From Streptomyces sp. 1-11 (GTDB lineage Bacteria > Actinomycetota > Actinomycetes > Streptomycetales > Streptomycetaceae), in the NCBI RefSeq assembly GCF_007176755.1, contig NZ_BJTV01000004.1:310001-374000 (forward strand): a stretch of 64,000 nt of DNA. The letters run 5' to 3'. Positions 25,082-33,754 of the stretch are shown here, piece by piece (positions within the stretch are counted from its first letter, which is position 1; each line of letters opens with the position of its first letter). Position numbers and translations under genes: made by a program. The notes under the pieces were generated by a model that was not told the origin of the DNA, did no database searches, and saw only the letters and a list, made by a program, of their open reading frames with translations.

Positions 25082-26607
25082 GCGCGCCGATGACGAACGC
25101 CCGGCTCATGTCCCGCTTCCCCCATCTGCGGCGGGACTTCGCCGCCTCCCTGGTCGTCTTCCTGGTCGCGCTGCCGCTGTGCGTGGGCGTGGCCGTCGCC
25201 TCCGGGGCGCCGGCCGAGCTCGGGCTCGTCACCGGCATCGTGGGCGGCCTCGTCACCGGGCTGATGCGCGGCAGCAGCCTGCAGGTGTCGGGGCCGGCCG
25301 CCGGGCTGACCGTGCTCGTCTTCGAGGCGGTCAAGGAGTTCGGGCTGCCGGTGCTCGGCGTGATCGTGCTCGCCACCGGTCTGCTCCAGGTGCTCATGGG
25401 CACGCTCGGGCTCGGCCGGTACTTCCGGGCCATCTCGGTCTCCGTGGTCGAGGGCATGCTGGCCGGGATCGGACTGGTGCTGATAGCCGGCCAGCTCTAC
25501 CCGGCCCTGGCCGCCAAGGCCCCCGACTCGGGCCTGGGCAAGGTGGCGGGGCTCCCCCGGGCCTTCGTGCGGGCCCTCGGCGACGGGCCGGCGCTCGCCT
25601 CGCTCGCCCTGTGCGCGGGCACCGTCGCGGTCCTGGTGCTGTGGCGGCTCGCGCCGGCCGGGATGCGCACGGTGCCCGGTCCGCTCGCCGCGGTGGGCCT
25701 GGCCACGGCGGCCGCGGCCGGGTTGAGCCTGCCGGTGGCGACCGTCGAGGTGCAGGGGCTGCTGGGCTCCCTCCAGCCGCCGCCGCTGAGCGCCTTCGCC
25801 GGTCTGGCGAGTCCCGCGCTGCTCGGCACGATCGTCGCGTTCGCGCTGATCGCGTCCGCCGAGTCGCTGTTCAGCGCGGCGGCCGTGGACCGGCTGCACG
25901 ACGGGCCGCGCACCGCGTACGACAAGGAGCTGATCGCGCAGGGCGCGGGCAACACGGTGTGCGGGCTGCTCGGCGCGCTGCCCATGACCGCGGTGATCGT
26001 GCGCAGCGCGGCCAACGTCCAGGCGGGCGCCCGCACCAGAGCCTCCCGGGTGATGCACGGGGTGTGGCTGCTGCTGTTCGCCGCCCTGCTGCCGGACGTG
26101 CTCGCCCTCATCCCGGTCCCGGCCCTGGCCGGCGTCCTGATCCACGCCGGCGCCAAGCTGGTGCCGGTCAGGGCCCTGGCCGCGCTGTGGCGCGAGCACC
26201 GGGGGGAGGCGCTGATCCTGGGCGTCACCGCGGTGTCGATCGTGGCGGTCAGCATGTTCGAGGGCGTCCTCGTCGGACTCGCGCTGGCGGTGGTGAAGAC
26301 CGCCTGGGAGGCCTCGCACCTCAGGCTGGAGGTCGTCGACAAGGGCGCGGGCCCGGTCGAGGCGTACCTGTCGGGCAACGCGACCTTCCTGCGGCTGCCG
26401 AAGATCCTCGACAGCCTGGAGTCGCTGCCCCAGGACCGCCCGGTCCGGCTGGACCTGTCCGGCCTCACCCACCTGGACCACGCCTGCCGCAAGGCCCTGG
26501 AGAACTGGGCCGAACGGCACAGTTCGGCGGGCACCGAACCGGTCCGGGTCACGGCCCCGGCCGCGCGGGCCGCGCCGGGTGAGCGTGCCGGGGCGCCGGC
26601 GGCCTGA
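25078..26607 (+). CDS. SulP-family anion transporter (probable bicarbonate transporter)
   Basis: 509 residues with about ten to twelve membrane segments in the SulP fold (SLQVSGPAAGLTVLVFEAV is the conserved early motif) and a C-terminal STAS domain (about 415-490; VRLDLSGLTHLDHACRKAL). SulP proteins move sulfate, bicarbonate or dicarboxylates. Overlap with the carbonic anhydrase gene makes bicarbonate the best guess. The GTG start lies inside the upstream stop. The extreme C-terminus is Ala/Pro-rich and disordered. Confidence 0.9.
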   Translation: MSAPMTNARLMSRFPHLRRDFAASLVVFLVALPLCVGVAVASGAPAELGLVTGIVGGLVTGLMRGSSLQVSGPAAGLTVLVFEAVKEFGLPVLGVIVLATGLLQVLMGTLGLGRYFRAISVSVVEGMLAGIGLVLIAGQLYPALAAKAPDSGLGKVAGLPRAFVRALGDGPALASLALCAGTVAVLVLWRLAPAGMRTVPGPLAAVGLATAAAAGLSLPVATVEVQGLLGSLQPPPLSAFAGLASPALLGTIVAFALIASAESLFSAAAVDRLHDGPRTAYDKELIAQGAGNTVCGLLGALPMTAVIVRSAANVQAGARTRASRVMHGVWLLLFAALLPDVLALIPVPALAGVLIHAGAKLVPVRALAALWREHRGEALILGVTAVSIVAVSMFEGVLVGLALAVVKTAWEASHLRLEVVDKGAGPVEAYLSGNATFLRLPKILDSLESLPQDRPVRLDLSGLTHLDHACRKALENWAERHSSAGTEPVRVTAPAARAAPGERAGAPAA

Positions 26608-26757
26608 GGGCCGCGGCCACCGGCCCCGGGCCGTGGCGCCGACGCCCCTCGGCGCCCCGGCCCGCACCCGGTCCCTCCGGGCCGTGGCTTCTGCCCGAAC
26701 ACGGGCATATGGTTGCAGCAGCGGACAAACGGCAGACCTCTGGGTGAGGAGGTCATC

Positions 26758-27591
26758 ATGTTCCAGGAGCTGGTGGGGGCGATCGTGGCCGCAGCGTGCG
26801 TCGGCCTCGTCGTCTTCGCGATGGCCGCGCGCGTGGTCAAGCAGTACGAGCGGGGCGTGCTCTTCCGGCTCGGGCGGGTGCTGGGCGACGTACGCGATCC
26901 GGGCCTGACGCTGGTGATCCCGTTCGTGGACCGGCTGCACAAGGTCAACATGCAGATCGTGACGATGCCGGTGCCCGGCCAGGAGGGCATCACCCGGGAC
27001 AACGTCACCGTGCGGGTGGACGCCGTCGTGTACTTCCGCGTGGTCGACCCGGTGAGCGCGCTGGTGAAGGTCGAGGACTACAAGTTCGCGGTGTCCCAGA
27101 TGGCGCAGACCTCGCTGCGTTCGATCATCGGCAAGAGCGACCTGGACGACCTGCTCTCCAACCGGGAGAAGCTCAACCAGGGCCTGGAGCTGATGATCGA
27201 CAGCCCGGCCGTCGGCTGGGGCGTCCAGGTCGACCGGGTGGAGATCAAGGACGTGTCCCTGCCGGACACGATGAAGCGGTCGATGGCCCGCCAGGCCGAG
27301 GCCGACCGGGAGCGCCGGGCCCGGATCATCAACGCGGACGCCGAACTGCAGGCGTCGAAGAAGCTGGCCGAGGCCGCGCAGCAGATGTCCGACACCCCGA
27401 CCGCGCTCCAGCTCCGGCTGCTGCAGACGGTGATGGCGGTGGCGGCCGAGAAGAACTCGACCCTGGTGCTGCCCATCCCGGTGGAACTGCTGCACTTCCT
27501 GGAGAGGGGCCAGCAGCTCGGGCAGCAGTTGCCCACCCCCAACGGCGACGCCGGACAGCGCCAGGTCCCCCGACTGCCGGAGGAGACGTGA
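26758..27591 (+). CDS. SPFH/band-7 (slipin) membrane protein
   Basis: 277 residues. One N-terminal membrane anchor (AIVAAACVGLVVFAMAA) precedes the band-7 domain, with QYERGVLFRLGRVLG and RDNVTVRVDAVVYFRV as signature stretches, then a coiled-coil helix (ARQAEADRERRARI) that drives oligomerisation. Bacterial slipins form membrane scaffolds and often sit beside NfeD-type proteases, but none is present here. The ATG at 26758 has GAGGAGG upstream. It precedes the FAD-Rieske gene by 28 bases and may be co-transcribed with it. Confidence 0.9.
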   Translation: MFQELVGAIVAAACVGLVVFAMAARVVKQYERGVLFRLGRVLGDVRDPGLTLVIPFVDRLHKVNMQIVTMPVPGQEGITRDNVTVRVDAVVYFRVVDPVSALVKVEDYKFAVSQMAQTSLRSIIGKSDLDDLLSNREKLNQGLELMIDSPAVGWGVQVDRVEIKDVSLPDTMKRSMARQAEADRERRARIINADAELQASKKLAEAAQQMSDTPTALQLRLLQTVMAVAAEKNSTLVLPIPVELLHFLERGQQLGQQLPTPNGDAGQRQVPRLPEET

Positions 27592-27619
27592 GGCGTGCCG
27601 GGCGGGGTACCCGGCGCCC

Positions 27620-29143
27620 ATGCGCGAGATCGGACAGGTCACCGAGTCGTACTGGCTGCGGACCGCCCCCGGGCCGTCGTACCCCGCCCTGACGGAGGAC
27701 ACCGAGGTCGACGTGGCCGTGGTCGGCGCGGGCATGGCCGGGCTGAGCACCGCCCACGAACTGGCCCGGGCCGGACTGCGGGTGGCGGTGCTGGAGGCCG
27801 GCCGGGTGGCGGCCGGGGTCACCGGTCACACCACCGCGAAGCTGACCGCGCAGCACACGCTGGTCTACGACCGGCTGCGGCGCACCCGCGGACCCGAGGG
27901 GGCGCGGCTGTACGCCCGCTCCCAGTCGGAGGCGATCGAGCACGCCGCCGCGCTGGTCACCGGGCTCGGCATCGACTGCGAGTGGGAGGCCCGGGACGCG
28001 TACACCTTCGTCCGGGACGAGGAGCGGGTGGCGGAGGTGCGGGCCGAGGCGGAGGCCGCCCGCGAGGCGGGGCTTGACGCCTCGTTCACCACCGGGACCG
28101 GGCTGCCGTTCCCGGTGGCGGGCGCGGTGCGGGTGGCGGGGCAGGCGCAGTTCCATCCGCTGAAGTACCTGCGGGCCCTCACGGCCGACCTGCTCGGGCG
28201 CGGCGGGCGGGTCTACGAGAACACCCGGGTCGTCGGCCTGGCCGAGGGCGGCGAGCCGTGCCGGCTGACCACCGCGGCGGGCCACACGGTGACCGCGCGG
28301 GACGTGGTGATCGCCACGCACTATCCGGTCTTCGACCGCGCGCTGCTCTTCTCCCGGCTCTCCCCCCGCCGGGAACTGGTCGTCGCCGGGCCGCTGGGCG
28401 ACGGGCCCGACCCCGGGGGCATGTACATCACGCCCGAGGAGAACACCCGCTCGGTGCGCACCGCGCCGCACGGGGCGGACGGGCGGCGGCTGCTCGTCGT
28501 CACCGGCGAGCACTTCACCCCCGGCACCGGCGACCCGGAGGCGGGCTTCGGCCGGCTCGCCGCGTGGGCCGAGAAGCACTTCCCGGGGGTGGCACTGGAG
28601 TACGCCTGGGCCACCCAGGACATCGACTCCACCGACACCGTGCCGATGGTCGGCCCCTTCCACCCGGGCGCCCGCCACACCTACGTCGCCACCGGCTTCG
28701 GCGGCTGGGGGCTGAGCGGCGGCATCATGGCCGGGCTGCTGCTGACGGCGCTGATCACCGGCGAGGACCGCCCCTGGAGCGAGCTGTACGACCCGCGCCG
28801 GGTGAAGTCGGTGCTGCGCGAGGCGCCGGCGCTGCTGAAGACGCAGGCCGAGGTGGCCCGGCACTTCGTCGGCGACCGGCTGCGCGCGCCGGGCTCCCCG
28901 GAGGACCTGGCGCCCGGTGAGGGCGCGGTGATCCGGTCCGGCGGCAGGCACCTGGCCGTGCACCGCGACGCCGAGGGCACCCTGCGCGCGCTCTCCGCCC
29001 GCTGCACCCACCTCGGCTGCCTGGTCGCGTTCAACGGGGCCGAGCAGGCCTGGGAGTGCCCCTGCCACGGCTCCCGCTTCGACGTCGACGGCCAGGTGAT
29101 CGAGGGTCCGGCGGTGCGGCCGCTGGAGCACCGGGACCTGTGA
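27620..29143 (+). CDS. FAD-dependent oxidoreductase with C-terminal Rieske [2Fe-2S] domain
   Basis: 507 residues. An N-terminal DAO-type FAD-binding fold begins VAVVGAGMAGLSTAHEL, and the last 75 residues form a Rieske cluster domain with CTHLGC (near 462) and CPCHGSRFD as the iron-sulfur ligands. The FSRLSPRRELVVAG and FGGWGLSGG stretches fit glycine-oxidase-like flavoproteins. Such fusions pass electrons from a substrate amine or alcohol to a partner through the cluster; the substrate is unknown. The ATG at 27620 is chosen because the FAD motif follows in normal spacing. It lies just after the slipin gene. Confidence 0.9.
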   Translation: MREIGQVTESYWLRTAPGPSYPALTEDTEVDVAVVGAGMAGLSTAHELARAGLRVAVLEAGRVAAGVTGHTTAKLTAQHTLVYDRLRRTRGPEGARLYARSQSEAIEHAAALVTGLGIDCEWEARDAYTFVRDEERVAEVRAEAEAAREAGLDASFTTGTGLPFPVAGAVRVAGQAQFHPLKYLRALTADLLGRGGRVYENTRVVGLAEGGEPCRLTTAAGHTVTARDVVIATHYPVFDRALLFSRLSPRRELVVAGPLGDGPDPGGMYITPEENTRSVRTAPHGADGRRLLVVTGEHFTPGTGDPEAGFGRLAAWAEKHFPGVALEYAWATQDIDSTDTVPMVGPFHPGARHTYVATGFGGWGLSGGIMAGLLLTALITGEDRPWSELYDPRRVKSVLREAPALLKTQAEVARHFVGDRLRAPGSPEDLAPGEGAVIRSGGRHLAVHRDAEGTLRALSARCTHLGCLVAFNGAEQAWECPCHGSRFDVDGQVIEGPAVRPLEHRDL

Positions 29144-29216
29144 GGGGGCTCCCGCCGCGCGGGTGACGGCGCCGCCGCGCCGCGGCCGATTCACCCATCG
29201 ATGGACCGTTAAGTCC

Positions 29217-29222
29217 TATTTT
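29217..29222 (+). promoter_or_regulatory. -10 element placed for a leaderless transcript
   Basis: TATTTT lies 6 bases before the GTG at 29229, in an unusually AT-rich patch, and no ribosome binding site precedes that GTG. This spacing puts transcription start at the first base of the start codon, as in leaderless Streptomyces mRNAs. Confidence 0.45.
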
Positions 29223-29228
29223 CATACG

Positions 29229-30089
29229 GTGATCGCTTCCGTACGCCGCCTCACCGCCCTCTGCGCCCTCGGCGCGGCCCTCGCCGCCTGCGGTACCGCG
29301 GGCAGCCCCGGACCGGCCCGCCCTGCGCACTCCGGCCCCGCCCCCGCCCCCTCCGTCTCCCCGTCCGCCCCGCGGCCCCCGGTCCTCGCCCCGGGCCCGG
29401 GCGGCCTGACCCCGGTGTTCGAGCACGGCCCGCGCGATCTCGGCAAGACCGTCGCGCTGACCTTCGACGCCGACATGACCGCCGACCAGGGCCCCCGCGC
29501 CGCCGCCGGCGAGCACTTCGACAACCCGGACCTGATCGGCACCCTGCGCCTGCTGAAGGTCCCGGCGACCGTCTTCATGACCGGACGGTGGGCCGAGCAG
29601 TACCCGGCCCAGGCCCGTTCCCTCGGCCACGACCCGCAGTTCGAGGTCGCCAACCACTCCTACAGCCACTACGCCTTCACCAGTGACTGCTACGGCCTGC
29701 CGACCGTCGCCGCGGCCGGGATGCGCAAGGACGTCGAGCGGGCGTACGCCGCCCTGCGGAAGGCCGGCGTGTCGAATCCGCTGCCGTACTTCCGCTTCCC
29801 GGGCGGCTGCTACGACCGTCAGGCGCTGCGCGCGCTCAGCGGGACGGGGGTCACCGCGGTGCAGTGGGACGTGGTGAGCGGGGACGCGTTCGCCACGGAC
29901 GCGGACGCGGTCGCCAAGCAGGTCCTGGACGGCGTCAAGCCGGGCTCGGTGGTCGTCATGCACTGCACCCGCAGCGCCGCCCCCACGACCGAGCGCGTGG
30001 TCCGCGCGGTCGTCCCGGAGCTGCGCAGACAGGGCTATCGGTTCGTCAAGGTCTCCGAGCTGATCGGGCAGACCAAGGGTCACCGGTGA
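29229..30089 (+). CDS. NodB-type polysaccharide deacetylase lipoprotein
   Basis: 286 residues. The signal peptide ends in the lipobox LAACG, so it is lipid-anchored outside the membrane. After a Pro/Ser linker comes a NodB-homology domain: LTFDADMT holds the catalytic aspartates, NHSYSHY the metal histidines, and YFRFPGGCYD a later conserved stretch. It should remove acetyl groups from peptidoglycan, chitin or another surface glycan. The start is the GTG at 29229 because the signal peptide begins there; there is no ribosome binding site, and a -10-like TATTTT directly precedes it. Longer frames upstream look artificial. Confidence 0.88.
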   Translation: MIASVRRLTALCALGAALAACGTAGSPGPARPAHSGPAPAPSVSPSAPRPPVLAPGPGGLTPVFEHGPRDLGKTVALTFDADMTADQGPRAAAGEHFDNPDLIGTLRLLKVPATVFMTGRWAEQYPAQARSLGHDPQFEVANHSYSHYAFTSDCYGLPTVAAAGMRKDVERAYAALRKAGVSNPLPYFRFPGGCYDRQALRALSGTGVTAVQWDVVSGDAFATDADAVAKQVLDGVKPGSVVVMHCTRSAAPTTERVVRAVVPELRRQGYRFVKVSELIGQTKGHR

Positions 30090-30107
30090 CCGTCCTACCC
30101 TGAAGGC

Positions 30108-30299
30108 ATGACCGAGAAGGACGACGAGACCTACTGCATGATCGTCGACGCCGCCCGGCCGCCCGAGGCCGGCGGACCGCCGTACGCCGAGTGCGTACTG
30201 TGCCGGGAGCCCACGGAGTACCCGGAGTCGTACAGGGGCATCACCCTGTGCCCGCCGTGCGAGTGGCAGGAGGCCCAGCGCACCGCCTGCTCGGGCTGA
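30108..30299 (+). CDS. Small zinc-ribbon protein
   Basis: 63 residues, too small to carry an enzyme. Two knuckle pairs, CVLC and CPPC, with the tail PESYRGITLCPPCEW suggest a rubredoxin-like zinc ribbon. It starts 18 bases after the deacetylase stop, so it is probably co-transcribed. Small zinc-ribbon proteins of this kind are common in streptomycetes and their partners are unknown. The coding call rests on the conserved cysteine spacing and normal codon use. Confidence 0.7.
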   Translation: MTEKDDETYCMIVDAARPPEAGGPPYAECVLCREPTEYPESYRGITLCPPCEWQEAQRTACSG

Positions 30300-30387
30300 G
30301 CCGGGCCCTGGGCGGCGCGCCAGGACCCGGACGCACGCCCGGGGGCCCGGGCCGGGCCGGAGCGGGCGCCTCGTAAGCTGGGCCCTT

Positions 30388-31107
30388 GTGAGTCGAGCCG
30401 CAGCCGCCCCAGGTGACAGCCCCTTCCAGGCCGAGCGCAACCCGCGCGACGAGGCGCCGCAGTTCGTGCTGCCGCTCGTCGTGCGGATCGAGAAGAGCGC
30501 GCCGCCCGCCCGTACCGACGCGCTGGAGACCGCCGCCCGCGCGGTGCTGCTCATGCTCAGCGACGACCGGGCCCTCGGGGACGGCGAGTGGGCCGAGGCG
30601 GTACGGAACTGGGAGGACGCCCGGATCCGCAAGGTCGTGCGGCGGGCCCGCGGCGCGGAGTGGCGGCGCGCCGAGGCGCTGCCCGGCATCACGGTGACCG
30701 GCAAGTCCGCGGAGGTGCGGGTCTTCCCGCCGGTCCCGCTGGACGGCTGGCCCAAGGACCTGGCGAAGCTCCAGGTGTCGGGAACGGAGCTGGACGACCC
30801 GGAGCCGCCGGCCGGCGCCGACCGCGCCCGGCCCGTGCTGTGGCTCAACCCGGAACTGCAGATGTCGGCCGGCAAGACGATGGCGCAGGCCGGGCACGGC
30901 GCCCAGCTCGCCTGGTGGGCCCTGTCCCCCGGCGACCGCGACACCTGGCGCGAGGAGGGCTTCCCGCTCTCCGTGCGCACCGCCGCCCCCGCCGACTGGC
31001 CCCGGCTGACGGACGGCGCGCTGCCGCTGGTCCGCGACGCGGGCTTCACAGAGATCGCCCCCGGCTCCTGCACGGTCGTCGCCGACCATCCCGCGCTGCG
31101 CCGGTAA
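30388..31107 (+). CDS. Peptidyl-tRNA hydrolase 2-like protein
   Basis: 239 residues from a GTG. The C-terminal half has ELQMSAGKTMAQAGHGAQLA, the Pth2 family signature in which the Lys-x-x-x-Gln-x-x-His part forms the active site of archaeal and eukaryotic Pth2. The first 100 residues are an extra N-terminal region with no assigned fold. In bacteria the usual enzyme is Pth (Pth1); Pth2-like proteins in actinomycetes are an extra type, so the true substrate may not be peptidyl-tRNA. It sits alone downstream of the zinc-ribbon gene. Confidence 0.75.
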   Translation: MSRAAAAPGDSPFQAERNPRDEAPQFVLPLVVRIEKSAPPARTDALETAARAVLLMLSDDRALGDGEWAEAVRNWEDARIRKVVRRARGAEWRRAEALPGITVTGKSAEVRVFPPVPLDGWPKDLAKLQVSGTELDDPEPPAGADRARPVLWLNPELQMSAGKTMAQAGHGAQLAWWALSPGDRDTWREEGFPLSVRTAAPADWPRLTDGALPLVRDAGFTEIAPGSCTVVADHPALRR

Positions 31108-31207
31108 CCGCCGGGAAGCTCAAATGTTGCTCTGAACGCGCGCCGCTCAGGGTTGGGCGGTCCCCGGCGGGGCCATACCCCCGTCATTCGGAGGAGGGGG
31201 TGCGGTC

Positions 31208-32782
31208 ATGCCGCGACTGGGGACGGGGATCGGCTGGCGGCCGGAGATCGCGGACACCGTGGAGGCCATGCCGGGCATCGACTGGGTGGAGGTCGTGGCG
31301 GAGAACGTCTGCCCCGGCCACCTCCCCGAGTCGCTGCTGCGGCTGCGCGAGCGGGGCGTGACCGTGATCCCGCACGGCGTCTCCCTCGGCCTCGGCGGAG
31401 CCGAGCGGCCCGGTCCGGGACGGCTGACGGCACTCGCCGAGCGGGTGGCGGCGCTCGGCGCGCCCCTGGTCACCGAGCACATCGCGTTCGTACGGGCGGG
31501 CGGCGCGCTCACCGCCTCCCCGCACCTGGAGGCCGGCCACCTGCTGCCCGTGCCGCGCACCCGGGACGCGCTGGACGTGCTGTGCGAGAACGTGCGGATC
31601 GCCCAGGACGCGCTGCCGGTGCCGCTGGCCCTGGAGAACATCGCCGCGTTGTTCTCCTGGCCGGGCGAGGAGCTGACCGAGGGGCAGTTCCTGTCCGAAC
31701 TGGTCGAACGCACCGGCGTACGGCTGCTCGTCGACGTGGCCAACCTGCACACCAACCACGTCAACCGGGGCGAGGACCCGGTGGCGGCCCTCGCCGCACT
31801 GCCGTTGGAGGCCATCGCGTACGTGCACGTCGCGGGCGGCTTCGAACGCGACGGCGTCTGGCACGACAGCCACGCGCACCCCGTGCCGCGCGCCGTGCTC
31901 GACATCCTGACCGACCTCGCGTCCCGCGTCACGCCGCCCGGGGTGCTGCTGGAACGCGACGACGACTTCCCCGGGCCGGCCGAGCTGCGGCGGGAGCTGG
32001 ACGTCGTCCGGGAGGCCGTGGCCGCGGGTGCGGCGGGGGCGGCCCGCTCGACGGGGACGGGAAAGCCCGGCACGCCGGAGGCCCGGACCGCGGGAGGCGG
32101 TGCGGCGGTGGATGGCAGCCGGGTGGGGGGCCGTGGCCGGGTGGGGGGCGGCGGTCCGGCGGTCGCCTCCGCGGCCACGGCGGTGAACGGCCCGAGTGCG
32201 GCGGTGGACGGCACGGCCACCGCAGTGAACAGCCCGGCTGCGGCAGTGAACGGCCCAGCCACAGCGATGGACAGCCCGGCCACGGCAGTGGCCGGCCCGA
32301 CTGCGGCAGCGGACGACGCGGCCACGGCGACGGAAGACACGGCCGCGGCGACGACGGCCGGCACGGTCCCGGCCGGGGACGGGGTCCGGCAGCGGCTCGG
32401 TGTCGCGCAGGCCGCGGTGCTGTCCTCGCTGGTGGCCGGGACGCCGGTGCCGGAGGGGTTCGACCGGGCCCGGATGGGGGTGCAGGCGCGGGCGCTCGCG
32501 GCGAAGCGGGCGGGCGTGGTGGCGAAGGTGGCGCCCGAGCTGCCGGCGATCCTGGGGGACGGGTACCGGGCGGCGTTCCTGGCGTACGCCCGGAGCCTGC
32601 CGATGAGCGGCGGCTACCGCCGGGACGCGCTGGACTTCGCGGGGCACCTGCTGAAGCTGGGCCGCCCGGACGACCCGGGGACCCGGCGTGAGCTGCGCGA
32701 GTGGTGGCTGCACCGCGCGGGCCCGGCGCCCCGGCCGCGGGGACTGGCGGCCCGGGCACGGGTGCTGCTGCGCAGGTCCTGA
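31208..32782 (+). CDS. DUF692 multinuclear-iron enzyme fused to an SCO6045-like C-terminal domain
   Basis: 524 residues. Residues 1-275 form the TIM-barrel DUF692 enzyme ([50 protein letters not shown]). Studied relatives are MbnB-like iron enzymes that modify cysteines in precursor peptides, usually together with a partner protein. Residues about 323-378 are heptapeptide repeats of ATAVNGP type. The final 120 residues ([16 protein letters not shown] ... [19 protein letters not shown]) look like the DUF2063/HvfC-type partner, so enzyme and partner seem fused. I recall this layout as SCO6045-like. The ATG at 31208 has GAGGAGGGGG upstream. No obvious cysteine-rich precursor gene is adjacent; TIGR04222 and DUF4142 genes follow. 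Confidence 0.8.
   Translation: MPRLGTGIGWRPEIADTVEAMPGIDWVEVVAENVCPGHLPESLLRLRERGVTVIPHGVSLGLGGAERPGPGRLTALAERVAALGAPLVTEHIAFVRAGGALTASPHLEAGHLLPVPRTRDALDVLCENVRIAQDALPVPLALENIAALFSWPGEELTEGQFLSELVERTGVRLLVDVANLHTNHVNRGEDPVAALAALPLEAIAYVHVAGGFERDGVWHDSHAHPVPRAVLDILTDLASRVTPPGVLLERDDDFPGPAELRRELDVVREAVAAGAAGAARSTGTGKPGTPEARTAGGGAAVDGSRVGGRGRVGGGGPAVASAATAVNGPSAAVDGTATAVNSPAAAVNGPATAMDSPATAVAGPTAAADDAATATEDTAAATTAGTVPAGDGVRQRLGVAQAAVLSSLVAGTPVPEGFDRARMGVQARALAAKRAGVVAKVAPELPAILGDGYRAAFLAYARSLPMSGGYRRDALDFAGHLLKLGRPDDPGTRRELREWWLHRAGPAPRPRGLAARARVLLRRS
32174..32341 (+). repeat. 21-base tandem repeats encoding heptapeptides in the DUF692 gene
   Basis: About eight units of seven codons, consensus Ala-Thr/Ala-Ala-Val-Asn/Asp-Gly/Ser-Pro, join the DUF692 domain to the C-terminal domain. 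Their number is likely to vary between strains by slippage. Confidence 0.85.
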
Positions 32783-32887
32783 TCCGCCCGGTCCGCCCCG
32801 GGCCATCCGCCGTGACCCGTTCGCCCGGTCCCGCAGTAATATGCCAACCCCGCACCCAGCGCCCCGGAGTGCGGTGCAGGAGGCACC

Positions 32888-33658
32888 ATGCGACCGCGAC
32901 CCCCCGTCCAGGGCCGAGGTGTGTTCAGCGGCACCGGGCTCATCATCACGGCCCTCGCGGCGACCGCCGCGGCGCTGCTGTTCCCGCTGTGGTCCTACGC
33001 CGGCCGGCAGGACGGCACGGCCGGCGCCCGGGTCCTCGCCGCGCGGACCGTGACGACGCCGTACGGTCCGCTGTCCGAACAGGACCGGGACTTCGTCACG
33101 AAGGTCCGGCTGGCGGGGCTGTGGGAGCTGCCGGCCGGCCGGCTGGCCCTGGAGAAGGGCACCACGCAGGCCGTACGGGACGCGGGACAGCACCTGATCG
33201 ACGGGCACACCTCGCTCGACGCGCACGACCGCACCGTCGCCGCCCGCCTCGGCGTGCCGCTGCCCGACGAGCCCAACGTCCAGCAGAAGCAGTGGCTGGC
33301 CACGCTTCGCGGTGCTCAGGGCCAGGAGTTCGACCGGCAGTTCGCGGGCTTGCTGCGCCTCGCCCACGGCCGGGTGTTCTCACTGGTCGCCGAGGTGCGC
33401 GCGGGCACCCAGAACGCGCTGGTGCGCGATCTGGCCGACGACGCCAACACGACCGTGCTGGACCACATCAAGGTCCTGGAGGCGACCGGGTACGTCGACT
33501 TCTCCGCGCTGGCCCGGGACCTCGCGGCCACCCCCTCCCCCGTGCCGACGCCCCCGCTCACCGACGCCGGATCCGCGGTGCCGGTCGCGCCCTCGCCGTC
33601 CGGGCCGTACTCGATGCCGCCCGCCACCACGGCCCCGCTCCCGGTCGACGCCCCCTGA
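32888..33658 (+). CDS. DUF4142 secreted/membrane-anchored protein
   Basis: 256 residues. An N-terminal hydrophobic segment (GLIITALAATAAALLFPLW) is a signal anchor. It is followed by a ferritin-like helical DUF4142 domain (LSEQDRDFVTKVRLAGLWE ... FDRQFAGLLRLAHGRV) and a Pro/Ser-rich tail. DUF4142 proteins are exported and some link to stress responses; the reaction is unknown. It lies between the DUF692 and TIGR04222 genes on the same strand. In other streptomycetes these three often occur together, so they may share a metal-related function, which is inference. Confidence 0.8.
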   Translation: MRPRPPVQGRGVFSGTGLIITALAATAAALLFPLWSYAGRQDGTAGARVLAARTVTTPYGPLSEQDRDFVTKVRLAGLWELPAGRLALEKGTTQAVRDAGQHLIDGHTSLDAHDRTVAARLGVPLPDEPNVQQKQWLATLRGAQGQEFDRQFAGLLRLAHGRVFSLVAEVRAGTQNALVRDLADDANTTVLDHIKVLEATGYVDFSALARDLAATPSPVPTPPLTDAGSAVPVAPSPSGPYSMPPATTAPLPVDAP

Positions 33659-33754
33659 CCTGCGAGGCAAACGGAACGTCACATACCGGCCACACTCGGT
33701 CCGGATGCTGGAACGGCCATGGCGTTTCTCAGGCCCCTGGCATAGAAACACGTC

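Noticed and set aside
32174..32341. 21-base repeats in the DUF692 gene as a separate mobile or regulatory repeat
   Set aside because: They keep the reading frame and encode a clear heptapeptide linker, so a protein-level explanation is enough.
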